Shown piece by piece: positions 29,802 to 38,157 of a stretch of DNA of 64,000 nt. Positions within the stretch are counted from its first letter, which is position 1. Each line of letters starts with the position of its first letter. The DNA lies in assembly GCA_026984215.1 (NCBI GenBank), contig JALSSO010000131.1, forward strand, positions 30,475 to 94,474, written 5' to 3'. Position numbers and translations under genes: made by a program. This DNA comes from Gammaproteobacteria bacterium (GTDB taxonomy: Bacteria; Pseudomonadota; Gammaproteobacteria; JAJDOJ01). Below the pieces are notes generated by a model that worked only from the letters and a program-made list of their open reading frames with translations, did not search any database and had not been told where the DNA came from.

Positions 29802-30254
29802 ATGAAAAGTACCTGGGTAGTCGTCACCGACAGCACCCGCGCACGCATCCTCAAGGCGGACAACGCCGTCAGCCCCCTGAGCGAGGTCGAGACGCTGGTC
29901 CATCCGGAAAGCCGACTGCACGAGCGTGATCTGATCAGCGATGCGCCGGGACGCGCGTTCGACCGGGCCGGGCAGGGCCGCCATGCCATGGGTCAGCAGG
30001 TCAGCCCCAAGGAGCACGAAGTAGAGGCGTTCGTCCGCCAGGTCGCTGAACGCCTGGAACAGGCCCGGGAACACGGCGAGCTGGAGCAGCTCATCATCGT
30101 GGCACCACCCAACGTTCTGGGCAAACTACGCAAGGCACTCCCCCCCGAGGTAGCGCGCCTGGTCACGATGGAAATGGGCAAGAACCTGAGCAAGCTCAGC
30201 CCCCAGGAGATCCGCGACCATCTCCCGGAACGGCTGCCTCCCCTGCCGGCGTGA
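29802..30254 (+). CDS. Host attachment family protein (PF10116-like)
   Basis: A cytoplasmic-looking protein of 150 residues. It begins KSTWVVVTDSTRARILKA and ends KNLSKLSPQEIRDHLPERL, both characteristic of the family named after an Agrobacterium protein required for attachment to host cells. The middle contains the polar stretch HERDLISDAPGRAFDRAGQGRHAMG. The fold recalls the eRF1 domain 3/Baeyer-type phosphoribosyl-independent families, but no catalytic function is established. The last 59 bp overlap the convergent DUF72 gene. Confidence 0.75.
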   Translation: MKSTWVVVTDSTRARILKADNAVSPLSEVETLVHPESRLHERDLISDAPGRAFDRAGQGRHAMGQQVSPKEHEVEAFVRQVAERLEQAREHGELEQLIIVAPPNVLGKLRKALPPEVARLVTMEMGKNLSKLSPQEIRDHLPERLPPLPA

Positions 30255-30990
30255 ACCGGTCTTCTCGACCGATCCCGCCCACCAGCTCCTTCAAGGCCAG
30301 CGCGTCGCGCACGGCCCGGCCTTCGGCGTCGTTGTTGAAGAACACCCAGGCGCCCTTTCCGGCCCGGCGCAGTTCCGTGAGCCACTCGGCCAGCCAGCCC
30401 AGCCCGGCGCGCCTGTACTCGCCTGCATACCAGCGCAGGGGGCCATGCATGCGCACGTAGGCGAAGGGAGCGGTGAGCCACAGCGGGCTGCGCTCCCCGT
30501 CCGCATCGTAGACGCAGAAGGCGACCCCGTGCGCCGCGAGCAGATCGGCCACGTCGCGGGTGTGCCAGCGGAGATCCCGAAACTCGAAGGCAGCGTCGAG
30601 AGCCGGTGGAAGCCCATCCAGGAAGGACTGGAGGCGCGAGAGATCGGGACGCCACCGGCCGGGCAGCTGGAAGAGCACGGGGCCTTGGTGCGGACCGAGA
30701 CCGTGCATGCGATCCAGGAAGCGCTGCACGGCCTGCGCGCAGTCATTCAGGCGCCGAACATGGGTGATGTACCGGCTCGCCTTGACTGCGAACGAGAAGC
30801 CTTCCGGCACCGACTCGGCCCACTGGCGCACCGTGCCCTGCGAGGGGAGGCGGTAGAAGGCGTTGTTGACCTCCACGCAGTCGAAATGCCGCGCATACCA
30901 GCCTAGCCACCCGCTGGGAGCGAGCTCACGCGGGTAGAACACCTCGCGCCAATGGGCATAGTGCCATCCGGAGGTTCCGATCCGCAGCAT
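30196..30990 (-). CDS. DUF72 domain-containing protein (YecE-like)
   Basis: 264 residues with a TIM-barrel-like DUF72 pattern: RIGTSGWHYAHWREVFYPREL at the start, HFDCVEVNNAFYRLPSQGTVRQWAESVPEGFSFAVKASRYITH, the LFQLPGRWRPD stretch, and YVRMHGPLRWYAGEY near the C-terminus, then VFFNNDAEGRAVRDALAL. Biochemical function is unknown. The last ~20 residues (EDRFTPAGEAAVPGDGRGSPGG) are encoded in the stretch that overlaps the opposite gene and look unconstrained. Confidence 0.85.
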   Translation of the reverse strand: MLRIGTSGWHYAHWREVFYPRELAPSGWLGWYARHFDCVEVNNAFYRLPSQGTVRQWAESVPEGFSFAVKASRYITHVRRLNDCAQAVQRFLDRMHGLGPHQGPVLFQLPGRWRPDLSRLQSFLDGLPPALDAAFEFRDLRWHTRDVADLLAAHGVAFCVYDADGERSPLWLTAPFAYVRMHGPLRWYAGEYRRAGLGWLAEWLTELRRAGKGAWVFFNNDAEGRAVRDALALKELVGGIGREDRFTPAGEAAVPGDGRGSPGG

Positions 30991-31120
30991 CGCCGTCCAC
31001 GCCGGCCGAGGCCCAGCTATTCGCGCGCCAACCCCGGCCCGCCGCGCACGACTCCCACCACGCCCGACAGAGCTGGAAGCGACGAATCCTCGGACGTAGG
31101 CCCGGCGTCGCCCGCCGGCC

Positions 31121-31849
31121 TCAATGCGGGCCGGAGCCGCCGCCCCCCGTGGAGCACTGGGCCAGGGCGTTGAGGCGGCCGCGATCGTGCAACACGATGT
31201 GACGGCCCTCGACCTCGATCATGCCCTGGTGTCCAAACTGGGTGAGCGTCCGGCACACCGTCTCCAGGGCCAGCCCGAGAAACTCGGCGATCTCCCTGCG
31301 CCCCATGGCCAGATTGAACTCCTGCGAGGAAAACCCCCGCTGGTCGAACCCATCGGCCAGATGGCAGAGAAATCCCGCGATGCGGGCCGAAGCGCTCTTG
31401 TTGCCCTTGAGCAGACCGAGCCGTTCTTCCTGCAGGATCTCCCGGCTCATCAGGCGGAGCAACACGTGGTTCAGCGCCGGGCGCTCCTCGGCGGCCCGCT
31501 GGAAGTCCCGGAAAGGCAGCTCGCACATGCTCGAGGTGTCGAGCGCCGTGGCGTTGCAATCGTAACGACCCTCGGCGATGGCGCCAAGCCCCACGACCTC
31601 CCCCGTCATATAGAACCGCAGCACGTATTCCTCGCCCGTCTCGGTGACGTTCCACGCCTTCACGCAACCCGAACGAACGATGTACAACCCGCGCAGGGAC
31701 TGGCCGGCCCGGAACAATTCCTTACCCTTGCGCAGCACGGTGGGCCGGCGCATGATGCGCTCCAGCGCGCGGCGGTCGGCGGGCTCCAGCGGAACCCACG
31801 GACACACGCGCGCAGACGGACAGGTCTGGCAGTTGTTGTCGCGTTGCAT
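31121..31849 (-). CDS. Second FNR-type Crp/Fnr regulator
   Basis: 242 residues from ATG 31849, chosen because GGAGG lies 8 bases upstream; ATG 31882 is also open. Cysteines C7, C10 and C16 (CQTCPSARVC) and C109 (SSMCELPF) match the FNR cluster ligands. The recognition helix is LALETVCRTLTQFG: compared with FNR ESR the serine is a cysteine, so target choice may differ from the 28831 protein. The HTH is otherwise canonical. It lies in the same direction as the PilZ gene upstream, with 102 bp between them. Confidence 0.85.
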   Translation of the reverse strand: MQRDNNCQTCPSARVCPWVPLEPADRRALERIMRRPTVLRKGKELFRAGQSLRGLYIVRSGCVKAWNVTETGEEYVLRFYMTGEVVGLGAIAEGRYDCNATALDTSSMCELPFRDFQRAAEERPALNHVLLRLMSREILQEERLGLLKGNKSASARIAGFLCHLADGFDQRGFSSQEFNLAMGRREIAEFLGLALETVCRTLTQFGHQGMIEVEGRHIVLHDRGRLNALAQCSTGGGGSGPH

Positions 31850-31951
31850 TCGATCCACCTCCGCAACTGCTGATCCGCTCATCGTCCCGCTACGCCACGT
31901 TCACACCGTCTCGACCCGAGCGGGCGAGGCAGCCCGCCTTCCCGCGGCGGC

Positions 31952-32296
31952 TCAACGGCCGGCGAGCGCACCTGGCGCCGAGACGCCATACTTACGGGTT
32001 GGGGTCTGTGGAGCGTCGCGCACATCGCTCAGAAAGCGCACGTCACGATCGGTCAGGACGCCGAGCCGCCCGGCACCGCTGTGGACCACGATGCCCCGCA
32101 GCCGAACCCAACGCCCCTGCCAGGACAGTCGCACGGTGAGCGCTTCGGCGGGGCGGAACCGCAGCGCGCTGCCCAGCTCCAGGCCCAGGCCCGAATCCCC
32201 GACGTCGCGCAGCACCGCCCAACCCACCAACCGGCCGCGACGTTCGAGCGCCACGGGAATCCGCACTTCCACCCGCCGGAAGCAGCGGTGCTCCAC
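31952..32296 (-). CDS. PilZ domain protein
   Basis: 114 residues from GTG 32296. An RxxxR-type arginine cluster (FRRVEVRIPVAL) and the following DVGDSGLGLEL loop match the c-di-GMP-binding PilZ layout, although the usual serine of the D-x-S-x-x-G motif is a glycine here. Beta-strand spacing (AVLRDVGDSGLGLELG, LTVRLSWQGRWVRLRGIVVHSG) is right. The last ~20 residues are variable. It begins 4 bp after the DUF2934 gene, so the two form an operon. Confidence 0.7.
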   Translation of the reverse strand: MEHRCFRRVEVRIPVALERRGRLVGWAVLRDVGDSGLGLELGSALRFRPAEALTVRLSWQGRWVRLRGIVVHSGAGRLGVLTDRDVRFLSDVRDAPQTPTRKYGVSAPGALAGR

Positions 32297-32300
32297 GGGT

Positions 32301-32564
32301 TCACGCCCCCAGCAGCCGGGCGTCGATCTCCTTTTCGGCCGCGAGCCAGTCGTGCAGCTCGCCACCCGGCGCGAAGCCCCTAGCCTGGGCACGGTAATAG
32401 GCCGCCTCGGCGATCATCGCCAGGCGTACCTCCGGTGCGACCGCGGCCCCCTGCTGCTCGGCGGCACGGGTGCGCCCCTTGCGCTGCCGTGCAATGGTCC
32501 GTTTTTTCGTTGCCGCTCGTACGCTGCGCGCCTTACCTGCGGCGCGCGTGGTCGTGGTAGCCAT
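32301..32564 (-). CDS. DUF2934 protein with lysine/arginine-rich N-terminus
   Basis: 87 residues from ATG 32564 with AAGGAG 7 bases upstream. Residues 1-40 are basic and Ala/Thr-rich (TRAAGKARSVRAATKKRTIARQRKGRTR), like a histone-type tail. Residues ~47-85 match the DUF2934 helix pair (RLAMIAEAAYYRAQARGFAPGGELHDWLAAEKEIDARL). The domain has no known function. It is the first gene of a two-gene unit with the PilZ protein. Confidence 0.7.
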   Translation of the reverse strand: MATTTTRAAGKARSVRAATKKRTIARQRKGRTRAAEQQGAAVAPEVRLAMIAEAAYYRAQARGFAPGGELHDWLAAEKEIDARLLGA

Positions 32565-32737
32565 CGACGCTCTCCTTGGGGTATGACGGGCCTTCGGAAA
32601 ACCAGCGTGTTCGGCGTGGCGTTCTCCGGCACCTCTGCATGGAATCGTTGTCGTTCGAGTCACGTCATGGGTCCGGACTGCGGCCCATAAACCTATGGTC
32701 TCGTATGCGGCGAGGCCGGCAAATTGGCGCGATTGCC

Positions 32738-32753
32738 TACGTAACCTCACGTA
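32738..32753. promoter_or_regulatory. Inverted repeat TACGT-N6-ACGTA upstream of the DUF2934/PilZ pair
   Basis: A perfect 5-bp palindrome with 6-bp spacer lies in the 215-bp gap between the response regulator stop (32780) and the DUF2934 start (32564). A second palindrome, CCATA-N4-TATGG, lies at 32685-32698. Both have the size of dimeric HTH regulator sites. No promoter hexamers next to them are convincing. Confidence 0.35.
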
Positions 32754-32779
32754 TGGAACAGCGGGCGCCGGTTCCCGGT

Positions 32780-33409
32780 TCAGGAAGGGTCGTGCAGGCC
32801 GCAGAGGACCGCCTTGTCCACGAGCTGTGGCAGCGTGCGCACACGCATCTTTTCCATGACCCGGGCGCGGTGCACGTCGATGGTCCGATGGCTGACCTCC
32901 AGCCGCCGCGCGATTTCCTTGTTGGAAAGGCCCTCCACCACCAAGGCCATGACCTGGCGCTCACGCGGCGTCAGCCGCTCGTAACAGGCGCGCGCCTGAC
33001 GTTCCTGCCGGGCCTTTTCACGCAGCCTGCGGTCCCACTCCAGCGCATCGGGGATCCGGGCCAAGAGCTCGTCGGTCTGGAACGGCTTTTCCAGAAAGTC
33101 CACCGCCCCGCCGCGCAGCGCCCGCACCGCCATGGGGACGTCCCCGTGACCGGTCAGGAAGATGATGGGAATCCGGATCCCGCGCCGGCTGAGCTCGTGC
33201 TGGAGTTCCAGCCCGCTCATGGCCGGCATGCGCACGTCCAGAATCAGGCAGCCCGGTTGCCCGGGATCGTAGGCTTCCAGAAACGCCTCGGCCGAGGGAT
33301 GGCAGCGCACCTGCAGTCCGTTCGATTCCAACAGCAATGCCAGCGCGCCGCGCACCGCGTCGTCGTCGTCCACCACGTGGACGACGGCTTCATGCCGCGC
33401 CTCACCCAT
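32780..33409 (-). CDS. FixJ-type two-component response regulator (receiver + LuxR HTH)
   Basis: 209 residues. The receiver domain shows the acidic pocket VVDDDDAV, phosphoacceptor D58 in CLILDVRMPAMSGLEL, the threonine in IIFLTGHGDV and the lysine in DFLEKPF. The LuxR-type HTH reads RLTPRERQVMALVVEGLSNKEIARRLEVSHRTIDVHRARVMEKM. Linker and HTH are those of the FixJ/TodT class. ATG 33409 overlaps the kinase gene by 8 bp, so they are a cognate pair. Confidence 0.92.
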   Translation of the reverse strand: MGEARHEAVVHVVDDDDAVRGALALLLESNGLQVRCHPSAEAFLEAYDPGQPGCLILDVRMPAMSGLELQHELSRRGIRIPIIFLTGHGDVPMAVRALRGGAVDFLEKPFQTDELLARIPDALEWDRRLREKARQERQARACYERLTPRERQVMALVVEGLSNKEIARRLEVSHRTIDVHRARVMEKMRVRTLPQLVDKAVLCGLHDPS

Positions 33410-35531
33410 TGCGGGCCTCCGTGACCGGTGCCCCTTCGGCCGGGGCCTCGACCAGGGGCACGGTGAACCGGAACACGCCCCCTCGGGGATCCGCCTCGGC
33501 CCACAGCCTCCCACCGTGACTCTCGATGATCGAGCGGCTGATCGCCAGCCCCATGCCCAGCCCGTCGGCCTTGTCGGTGTAGAACGGGGCGAGGACCTGG
33601 TCCACCTCGTCGGGCTTCAACCCCGGCCCCGTATCGCGCACCGTCACCATGACCTCACGGCGTTGCGCGTCTTCGGCCACCGTCACGCTCAGAACGCGGT
33701 CGCCCGCCACGTCCATCATCGCCTCCACGGCATTACGCATGAGATTGATGAGCACCTGCTGGAGCTGCACCCCATCGGCCCACACCCGAGGGGACTGGCC
33801 CGGCACTGCCACCTCGATGGTGACGCCGGCCTGCCGGGCCAGGGGCCGCACGATTTCGAGAGATTGCTCGATGACCTCCTCCAGCGAGACCTCCCCTCGT
33901 CGGGGTTCCCTGCGGCGCAGGAAGCCGCGGATGTGCCGGATGATGTCGCCCGCCTGCTGAGCCAGGCGGGCGGTGTCCTCCAGCGCCTCGCGCACCTTCG
34001 GGTCCTGCACACGCCCCTCGTCGATCATGCGCAAACAGGCGGTGGCATAGGCGTAGATGGCCGTCAGCGGTTGGTTGAGCTCGTGGGCCAGGGTCGCGGC
34101 CATCTCGCCCATCAGACTCAGCCGGTCCATGTGGCTCACCAGGGCGGCCTGCCTGCGGGCCTGCTCCTCGGCGCGCCGCTTGTCGGTCACGTCCGTTCCC
34201 GTCAGCACCACGTAGTCCACGCGGCCCCGGCCGTCGGCCATGGCGGTGCCGTGCCAGGCGACCAGCCGCTTCCCGCCCTCTCGGGTCCGGCACCAGGTCT
34301 CGAACTCGCTGGGAAAGTTGCGGGTGGTGGCCTCGGTGACGGCCGCGCGCACCACCTCGCGCTCGTGCGCGTCGAGGAACAGATCCCAGAACACCCGACC
34401 CTCCACCTCCCCCGCCGGGAAACCGGTCGCCTGCTCGCAGGCCCGGTTGAAACGCCGGATCCGCCCCTCGCGGTCGAGCACCACGATGAGCGCGCCCGAG
34501 GTCATGAGCACGGCCGAGACGAAATTGCGCTCCTCGCGCAGCTCGGCCTCCATGCGCCGGCGCTCGGCCACGTCCCGCACCACCGCCACGAAGGCGTCCT
34601 TCCCGTTCATGTGGAACCGGCTCAGCGTGACCTCGGCCGGAAACCGCGACCCGTCGCTGCGCAGGGCCTCGACCTCGGTGCCCAGCACCGCCGGCTCCCC
34701 TCCTCGCAGCCAAGCCTCCCAGTGGGTCGCGCGCAGGGAATCAGCCTCGAAGAGGTCCTCCACACGCAGATCCGGGACTTCGCGCTCGTGGCGTCCGAAC
34801 ATCCGCAGGGCCGCGGGATTCATGCTGGAGAGCCGGTGTGCCGCGTCGAAGGTCACGATCCCTTCCGCAACGGCATCCAACACGGCCTGGTGCAGACGAC
34901 GCGCCTCGCTGAGCTGGGCCTCGGTCTCGATCTGCGCCGTGATATTCGTCTGCACGCCGACGAAATGCTCCACGCGCCCGCCCGGATCGCGCAGCGGCGC
35001 GATGGACAGCGCGTCCCAATACCGCAGGCCGTCCTTGCGCCGGTTCTGCAACACCCCACGCCAGACCCGGCCGGCGCGGATGGTCTGCCACATCTGGCGG
35101 TAGACCTCGGCCGGCGTGCCCTCGGAACGGAGAATGGCCGGTGTGCGCCCCACGGCCTCGTCGGCGGTATAGCCGGTGTTTTCGGTGAACGCCGGGTTCA
35201 CGTATTCGATCACCCCGTTGCGATCGGTCACGATCACGGCGCTCGGGCTCTGTTCGACCACCGCCTCCATGGTTCGCAACCGCCCGGCCGCGCGCTGGCA
35301 GGCCCGCTCGGCGCGCAGGCTCGCCGTGAGCAGCAGACACAGCGCGGCCAACGGCACTGCCAGCGCCGCGGCGTACACCGCCGCCCAGGGCCAACCGGAG
35401 GCACGCGCCCATTCCCCCAACGCCAAGCCCACGGCCACCGCCGCGGCCGCCGCACACACCATCAGGATCCAGCGATGCAGGGGGCGCTCCAGCCCCCCTC
35501 CACGCCTTTTGTCCGACGCCCGGGTGCTCAT
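33402..35531 (-). CDS. Membrane-bound histidine kinase with three PAS domains (FixL-like)
   Basis: 709 residues: two N-terminal membrane helices (about 20-40 and 47-70) with little periplasmic sequence, then PAS domains at ~86-200, ~212-325 and ~335-455, a HisKA helix with H483 (LAHELNQPL), and an HATPase with DTGPGLKP and GLGMGLAISRSIIESHGG. The kinase core is the FixL/NtrB-like HPK4 class. I do not see a heme-PAS histidine that I could assign, so the signal is unknown; the short periplasmic loop points to a cytoplasmic or membrane-state signal. It is divergent from the Nudix gene. Confidence 0.9.
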   Translation of the reverse strand: MSTRASDKRRGGGLERPLHRWILMVCAAAAAVAVGLALGEWARASGWPWAAVYAAALAVPLAALCLLLTASLRAERACQRAAGRLRTMEAVVEQSPSAVIVTDRNGVIEYVNPAFTENTGYTADEAVGRTPAILRSEGTPAEVYRQMWQTIRAGRVWRGVLQNRRKDGLRYWDALSIAPLRDPGGRVEHFVGVQTNITAQIETEAQLSEARRLHQAVLDAVAEGIVTFDAAHRLSSMNPAALRMFGRHEREVPDLRVEDLFEADSLRATHWEAWLRGGEPAVLGTEVEALRSDGSRFPAEVTLSRFHMNGKDAFVAVVRDVAERRRMEAELREERNFVSAVLMTSGALIVVLDREGRIRRFNRACEQATGFPAGEVEGRVFWDLFLDAHEREVVRAAVTEATTRNFPSEFETWCRTREGGKRLVAWHGTAMADGRGRVDYVVLTGTDVTDKRRAEEQARRQAALVSHMDRLSLMGEMAATLAHELNQPLTAIYAYATACLRMIDEGRVQDPKVREALEDTARLAQQAGDIIRHIRGFLRRREPRRGEVSLEEVIEQSLEIVRPLARQAGVTIEVAVPGQSPRVWADGVQLQQVLINLMRNAVEAMMDVAGDRVLSVTVAEDAQRREVMVTVRDTGPGLKPDEVDQVLAPFYTDKADGLGMGLAISRSIIESHGGRLWAEADPRGGVFRFTVPLVEAPAEGAPVTEARNG

Positions 35532-35603
35532 TTCGGTTAGGCTAGCAAACCGGCGCGCTTTTCACAGGCGGCATCGGCGCGCACCCGGCCCATCACCGCC
35601 ACA

Positions 35604-36224
35604 ATGGGAGACGAAACGGGCGATGACCGGCTCCAGATCGCATTCGCGCCGCGCGACGGGTGCGGCTCGAACCCGGACCTTCTGGCCATGAGCGGGCACG
35701 TCCCCCTGTTCCGGGGCGACATCCTCACCCTGGTGGAGGAAGAAGTGTGTCTGCCCGACGGGCGCCGCTTCCGCATGCAGATCGCCCGCCATCCCGGCGG
35801 CGCGGCGGTCGCCGCCGTGGACGAGGGGCTCCGGGTGTGCCTGCTGCGCCAGTACCGTCATGTGGCGGGTGGACGGCTTTGGGAGCTGCCGGCGGGCAAG
35901 CTCGACCCCAACGAACGTCCCCGGGCCACCGCCCGGCGCGAGCTCCAGGAGGAGACCGGGCTGCGGGCCGCGCGGTGGCGCCCCCTCGGGATCGTGCACA
36001 GCTCTCCGGGCGTGTTCTCCGAAGTGATCCACCTGTTCCTGGCCACGGAACTGTCCGCAGGGCCGAGTGCCCGCCAGGCCGACGAGGACATCGAGGTGCA
36101 CTGGGTGGAGTTGGGCCGCGCCCTGGACTGGGCGGCCGACGGCACGATCACCGACGCCAAGACCATCGCCGGGCTGCTGCGCGCCCATGCCGCCCTGCAA
36201 GCCGGCGGCCCGCACCGGCGGTAG
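35604..36224 (+). CDS. Nudix hydrolase, ADP-ribose pyrophosphatase-like
   Basis: 206 residues from ATG 35604 or 178 from ATG 35688; the second fits family length better and the extra N-terminus has no similarity. The Nudix box is complete (GKLDPNERPRATARRELQEETGL), with the upstream LRQYRHVAGGRLWELPAG and downstream SPGVFSEVIHLFLAT that are typical of ADP-ribose pyrophosphatases. Such enzymes split ADP-ribose to AMP and ribose 5-phosphate. It converges on sfsA with 11 bp between stops. Confidence 0.85.
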   Translation: MGDETGDDRLQIAFAPRDGCGSNPDLLAMSGHVPLFRGDILTLVEEEVCLPDGRRFRMQIARHPGGAAVAAVDEGLRVCLLRQYRHVAGGRLWELPAGKLDPNERPRATARRELQEETGLRAARWRPLGIVHSSPGVFSEVIHLFLATELSAGPSARQADEDIEVHWVELGRALDWAADGTITDAKTIAGLLRAHAALQAGGPHRR

Positions 36225-36235
36225 TGCTCGCCGAC

Positions 36236-36955
36236 TCACGCCGGCCCGTGCAGGCACACGGGAACGGGGCGCACCAGCCGCACTTCCCGGACATCCACCC
36301 GGGCCGCACAGGCCCACACCTCCAGGCCCTGTGCCACGCCCTCCTCCAGGGCCGCGCCCCAGGCCGGATCCACCGCATGGGCAGGGCCCACCACCCGGGC
36401 ATCGTCACGCTGCACGCAGAAGAACACCCCGGCGCGGAACCCGGCCCGCACCATGCGCACGAGTTCGTGCAGGTGCCGCAGCCCGCGCGCCGTAGGGGCG
36501 TCGGGGAATCGCGCGCTGCCCCCGGCATCCACCCAGGTGACGTTCTTGACCTCCACGTAGCAGTCCGGCGCGGGACCGGCCTCCAGCAGCAGATCGACGC
36601 GGCTGCGCCCGCCTCCGTAGCGTACCTCGCGACGCACCCGTCGATAGCCCCCGAGCGACGCGACGCAGCCCTCGCGCACGGCCTCCTCCACCAGGGCGTT
36701 GGCCCGCAGGGTGTTCACCCCCACGCAGACCCCGCTTCGGGTCTCCACCAGTTCCAGGGTCAGGGGATACTTGCGGCGCGGGTTCTCGGAGCGGCTCAGC
36801 CAGACCCGCAGCCCCGGATCGGAACAGTCGCGCATGGCCCCCGTGTTGGCGGTGTGCGCGGTGACCCGGGTGCCGTCCTCCAGCTCGACATCCACCAGAA
36901 AACGTTGATAACGTCGCAGCAGACGAGCCGGAATCAACGGTGTCCTGAATCGCAT
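36236..36955 (-). CDS. sfsA: Sugar fermentation stimulation protein SfsA
   Basis: 239 residues. The family opening (FRTPLIPARLLRRYQRFLVDVELEDG), AHTANTGAMRDCSDPG, RKYPLTLELVE, GVNTLRANALVEEAV, and the nuclease-like YVEVKNVTWV followed by FPDAPTARGLRHLHEL are all present. SfsA is described as a nucleic-acid-binding protein affecting maltose genes in E. coli; the DxxxE-xK arrangement suggests a nuclease fold. The start lies only 18 bp from the divergent ald start. Confidence 0.92.
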   Translation of the reverse strand: MRFRTPLIPARLLRRYQRFLVDVELEDGTRVTAHTANTGAMRDCSDPGLRVWLSRSENPRRKYPLTLELVETRSGVCVGVNTLRANALVEEAVREGCVASLGGYRRVRREVRYGGGRSRVDLLLEAGPAPDCYVEVKNVTWVDAGGSARFPDAPTARGLRHLHELVRMVRAGFRAGVFFCVQRDDARVVGPAHAVDPAWGAALEEGVAQGLEVWACAARVDVREVRLVRPVPVCLHGPA

Positions 36956-36973
36956 CGCGAGGAGACAGCGCAC

Positions 36974-38092
36974 ATGGAGATCGGGGTACCCCGTGAGATC
37001 AAGGATCGCGAGAACCGCACGGCGCTCACCCCGCCGGCCGTAGCGCAACTGCGTGCCGAAGGCCATCGCGTGTACGTGGAGCGCGGCGCCGGAGCCGGTT
37101 CGGGATTCGACGACGCCGAATATACACAAGCCGGGGCCGAACTGGTGGATGCGGCGGGCGCCTGGCGCCGTGAACTGGTGGTGAAGGTCAAGGAGCCATT
37201 GCCCCCGGAGTACGGATTTCTGGACGGGCAGATCCTGTTCACCTTCCTCCATCTGGCCGGCGTCGACCCCGCGCTCACCCGGCGCCTGCTCGAGGCGGGA
37301 ACCACGGCCATCGGCTACGAGACCGTCGAGGACCGCTGCGGACGGCTGCCCCTGCTTGCCCCCATGAGCGCCATCGCGGGCAACATGGCCACCCTCATGG
37401 GCGCCTGCTATCTCGCCGCTCCCCAGGGCGGACGCGGCGTGCAGCCCGGCAAGGTACTCGGCACCCCCCACGGACGGATCCTCGTCATCGGCGACGGCAC
37501 CGTCGGACAGCATGCCGCGCGCGTGGGGATCGCCCTGGGAGCGCGGGTGTCCATGGCCGGCCGTCGGCCGGAGCGGGCCGAGGCCCTGCGACGCAAGATG
37601 CCGGGCGAACTCCACTGGTTCTGCTCCACGCCCGACAGCGTGGCGCGTCACGTGCGGGAGGCCGATCTCGTGGTCAGCGCCGTGCTCGTGCGCGGGGCCC
37701 GCGCACCCCACGTGGTCACCGAGGAGATGGTCCGCAGCATGCCGCGCGGCGCGGTGATCGTGGACGTCAGCATCGACCAGGGGGGCAGTGTCGAGACCTC
37801 GCGCCCCACCACCCACTCGGAGCCGGTATTCGTGCGCCACGGCGTGCTGCACTACTGTGTGACCAACATGCCGGGCGCCTATCCGCGCACCGCCACCCTC
37901 GCCCTGGTTCGCGCCACCCTGCCGTATGTGAGCGCGCTGGCCCGTGACGGGCTCGACGCCCTGCGCCGCGATCCCGGCTTCGCCCGTGGCCTGCAGACCC
38001 ATGGCGGCCATGTCGCCTGCGAACCGGTGGCCGAGGCCCTCGGCCTGCAGGACCGCTACCGTCGCGCCGAGGCGTTGCTCGGCATCCACTGA
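36974..38092 (+). CDS. ald: Alanine dehydrogenase
   Basis: 372 residues, standard for the NAD-dependent enzyme that interconverts alanine with pyruvate and ammonium. Signatures include IGVPREIKDRENRTALTP, FTFLHLAGVD, APMSAIAGNMA, the Rossmann stretch ILVIGDGTVGQHAARVGIALGARV, and VIVDVSIDQGGSVETSRPTTHSEPV. ATG 36974 has AGGAG 10 bases upstream. Because sfsA starts 18 bp away on the other strand, the promoter must lie inside sfsA. A GC hairpin follows at 38135. Confidence 0.95.
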   Translation: MEIGVPREIKDRENRTALTPPAVAQLRAEGHRVYVERGAGAGSGFDDAEYTQAGAELVDAAGAWRRELVVKVKEPLPPEYGFLDGQILFTFLHLAGVDPALTRRLLEAGTTAIGYETVEDRCGRLPLLAPMSAIAGNMATLMGACYLAAPQGGRGVQPGKVLGTPHGRILVIGDGTVGQHAARVGIALGARVSMAGRRPERAEALRRKMPGELHWFCSTPDSVARHVREADLVVSAVLVRGARAPHVVTEEMVRSMPRGAVIVDVSIDQGGSVETSRPTTHSEPVFVRHGVLHYCVTNMPGAYPRTATLALVRATLPYVSALARDGLDALRRDPGFARGLQTHGGHVACEPVAEALGLQDRYRRAEALLGIH

Positions 38093-38134
38093 ACGGACCG
38101 GCGCCGCATTCGCCCGGACCGCGCATTCCCGAGC

Positions 38135-38157
38135 CCCCGGCTCCGGCGGAGCCGGGG
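38135..38157 (+). terminator. GC-rich hairpin after ald
   Basis: A perfect 10-bp stem CCCCGGCTCC/GGAGCCGGGG with a 3-nt loop lies 43 bp after the ald stop. No U-run follows, so an intrinsic terminator is possible but weak; it may be a Rho-linked or mRNA-protecting structure. Confidence 0.4.

Noticed and set aside
29614..29805. Small plus-strand frame before the host attachment gene
   Set aside because: No ribosome binding site, Arg-rich product, overlaps the next gene start; probably not coding.
33516..35540. Long open frame on the plus strand (674 codons) antisense to the histidine kinase
   Set aside because: High-GC third positions keep antisense frames open; the product is His/Gln/Gly-rich and has no domain, whereas the minus-strand kinase has full motifs.
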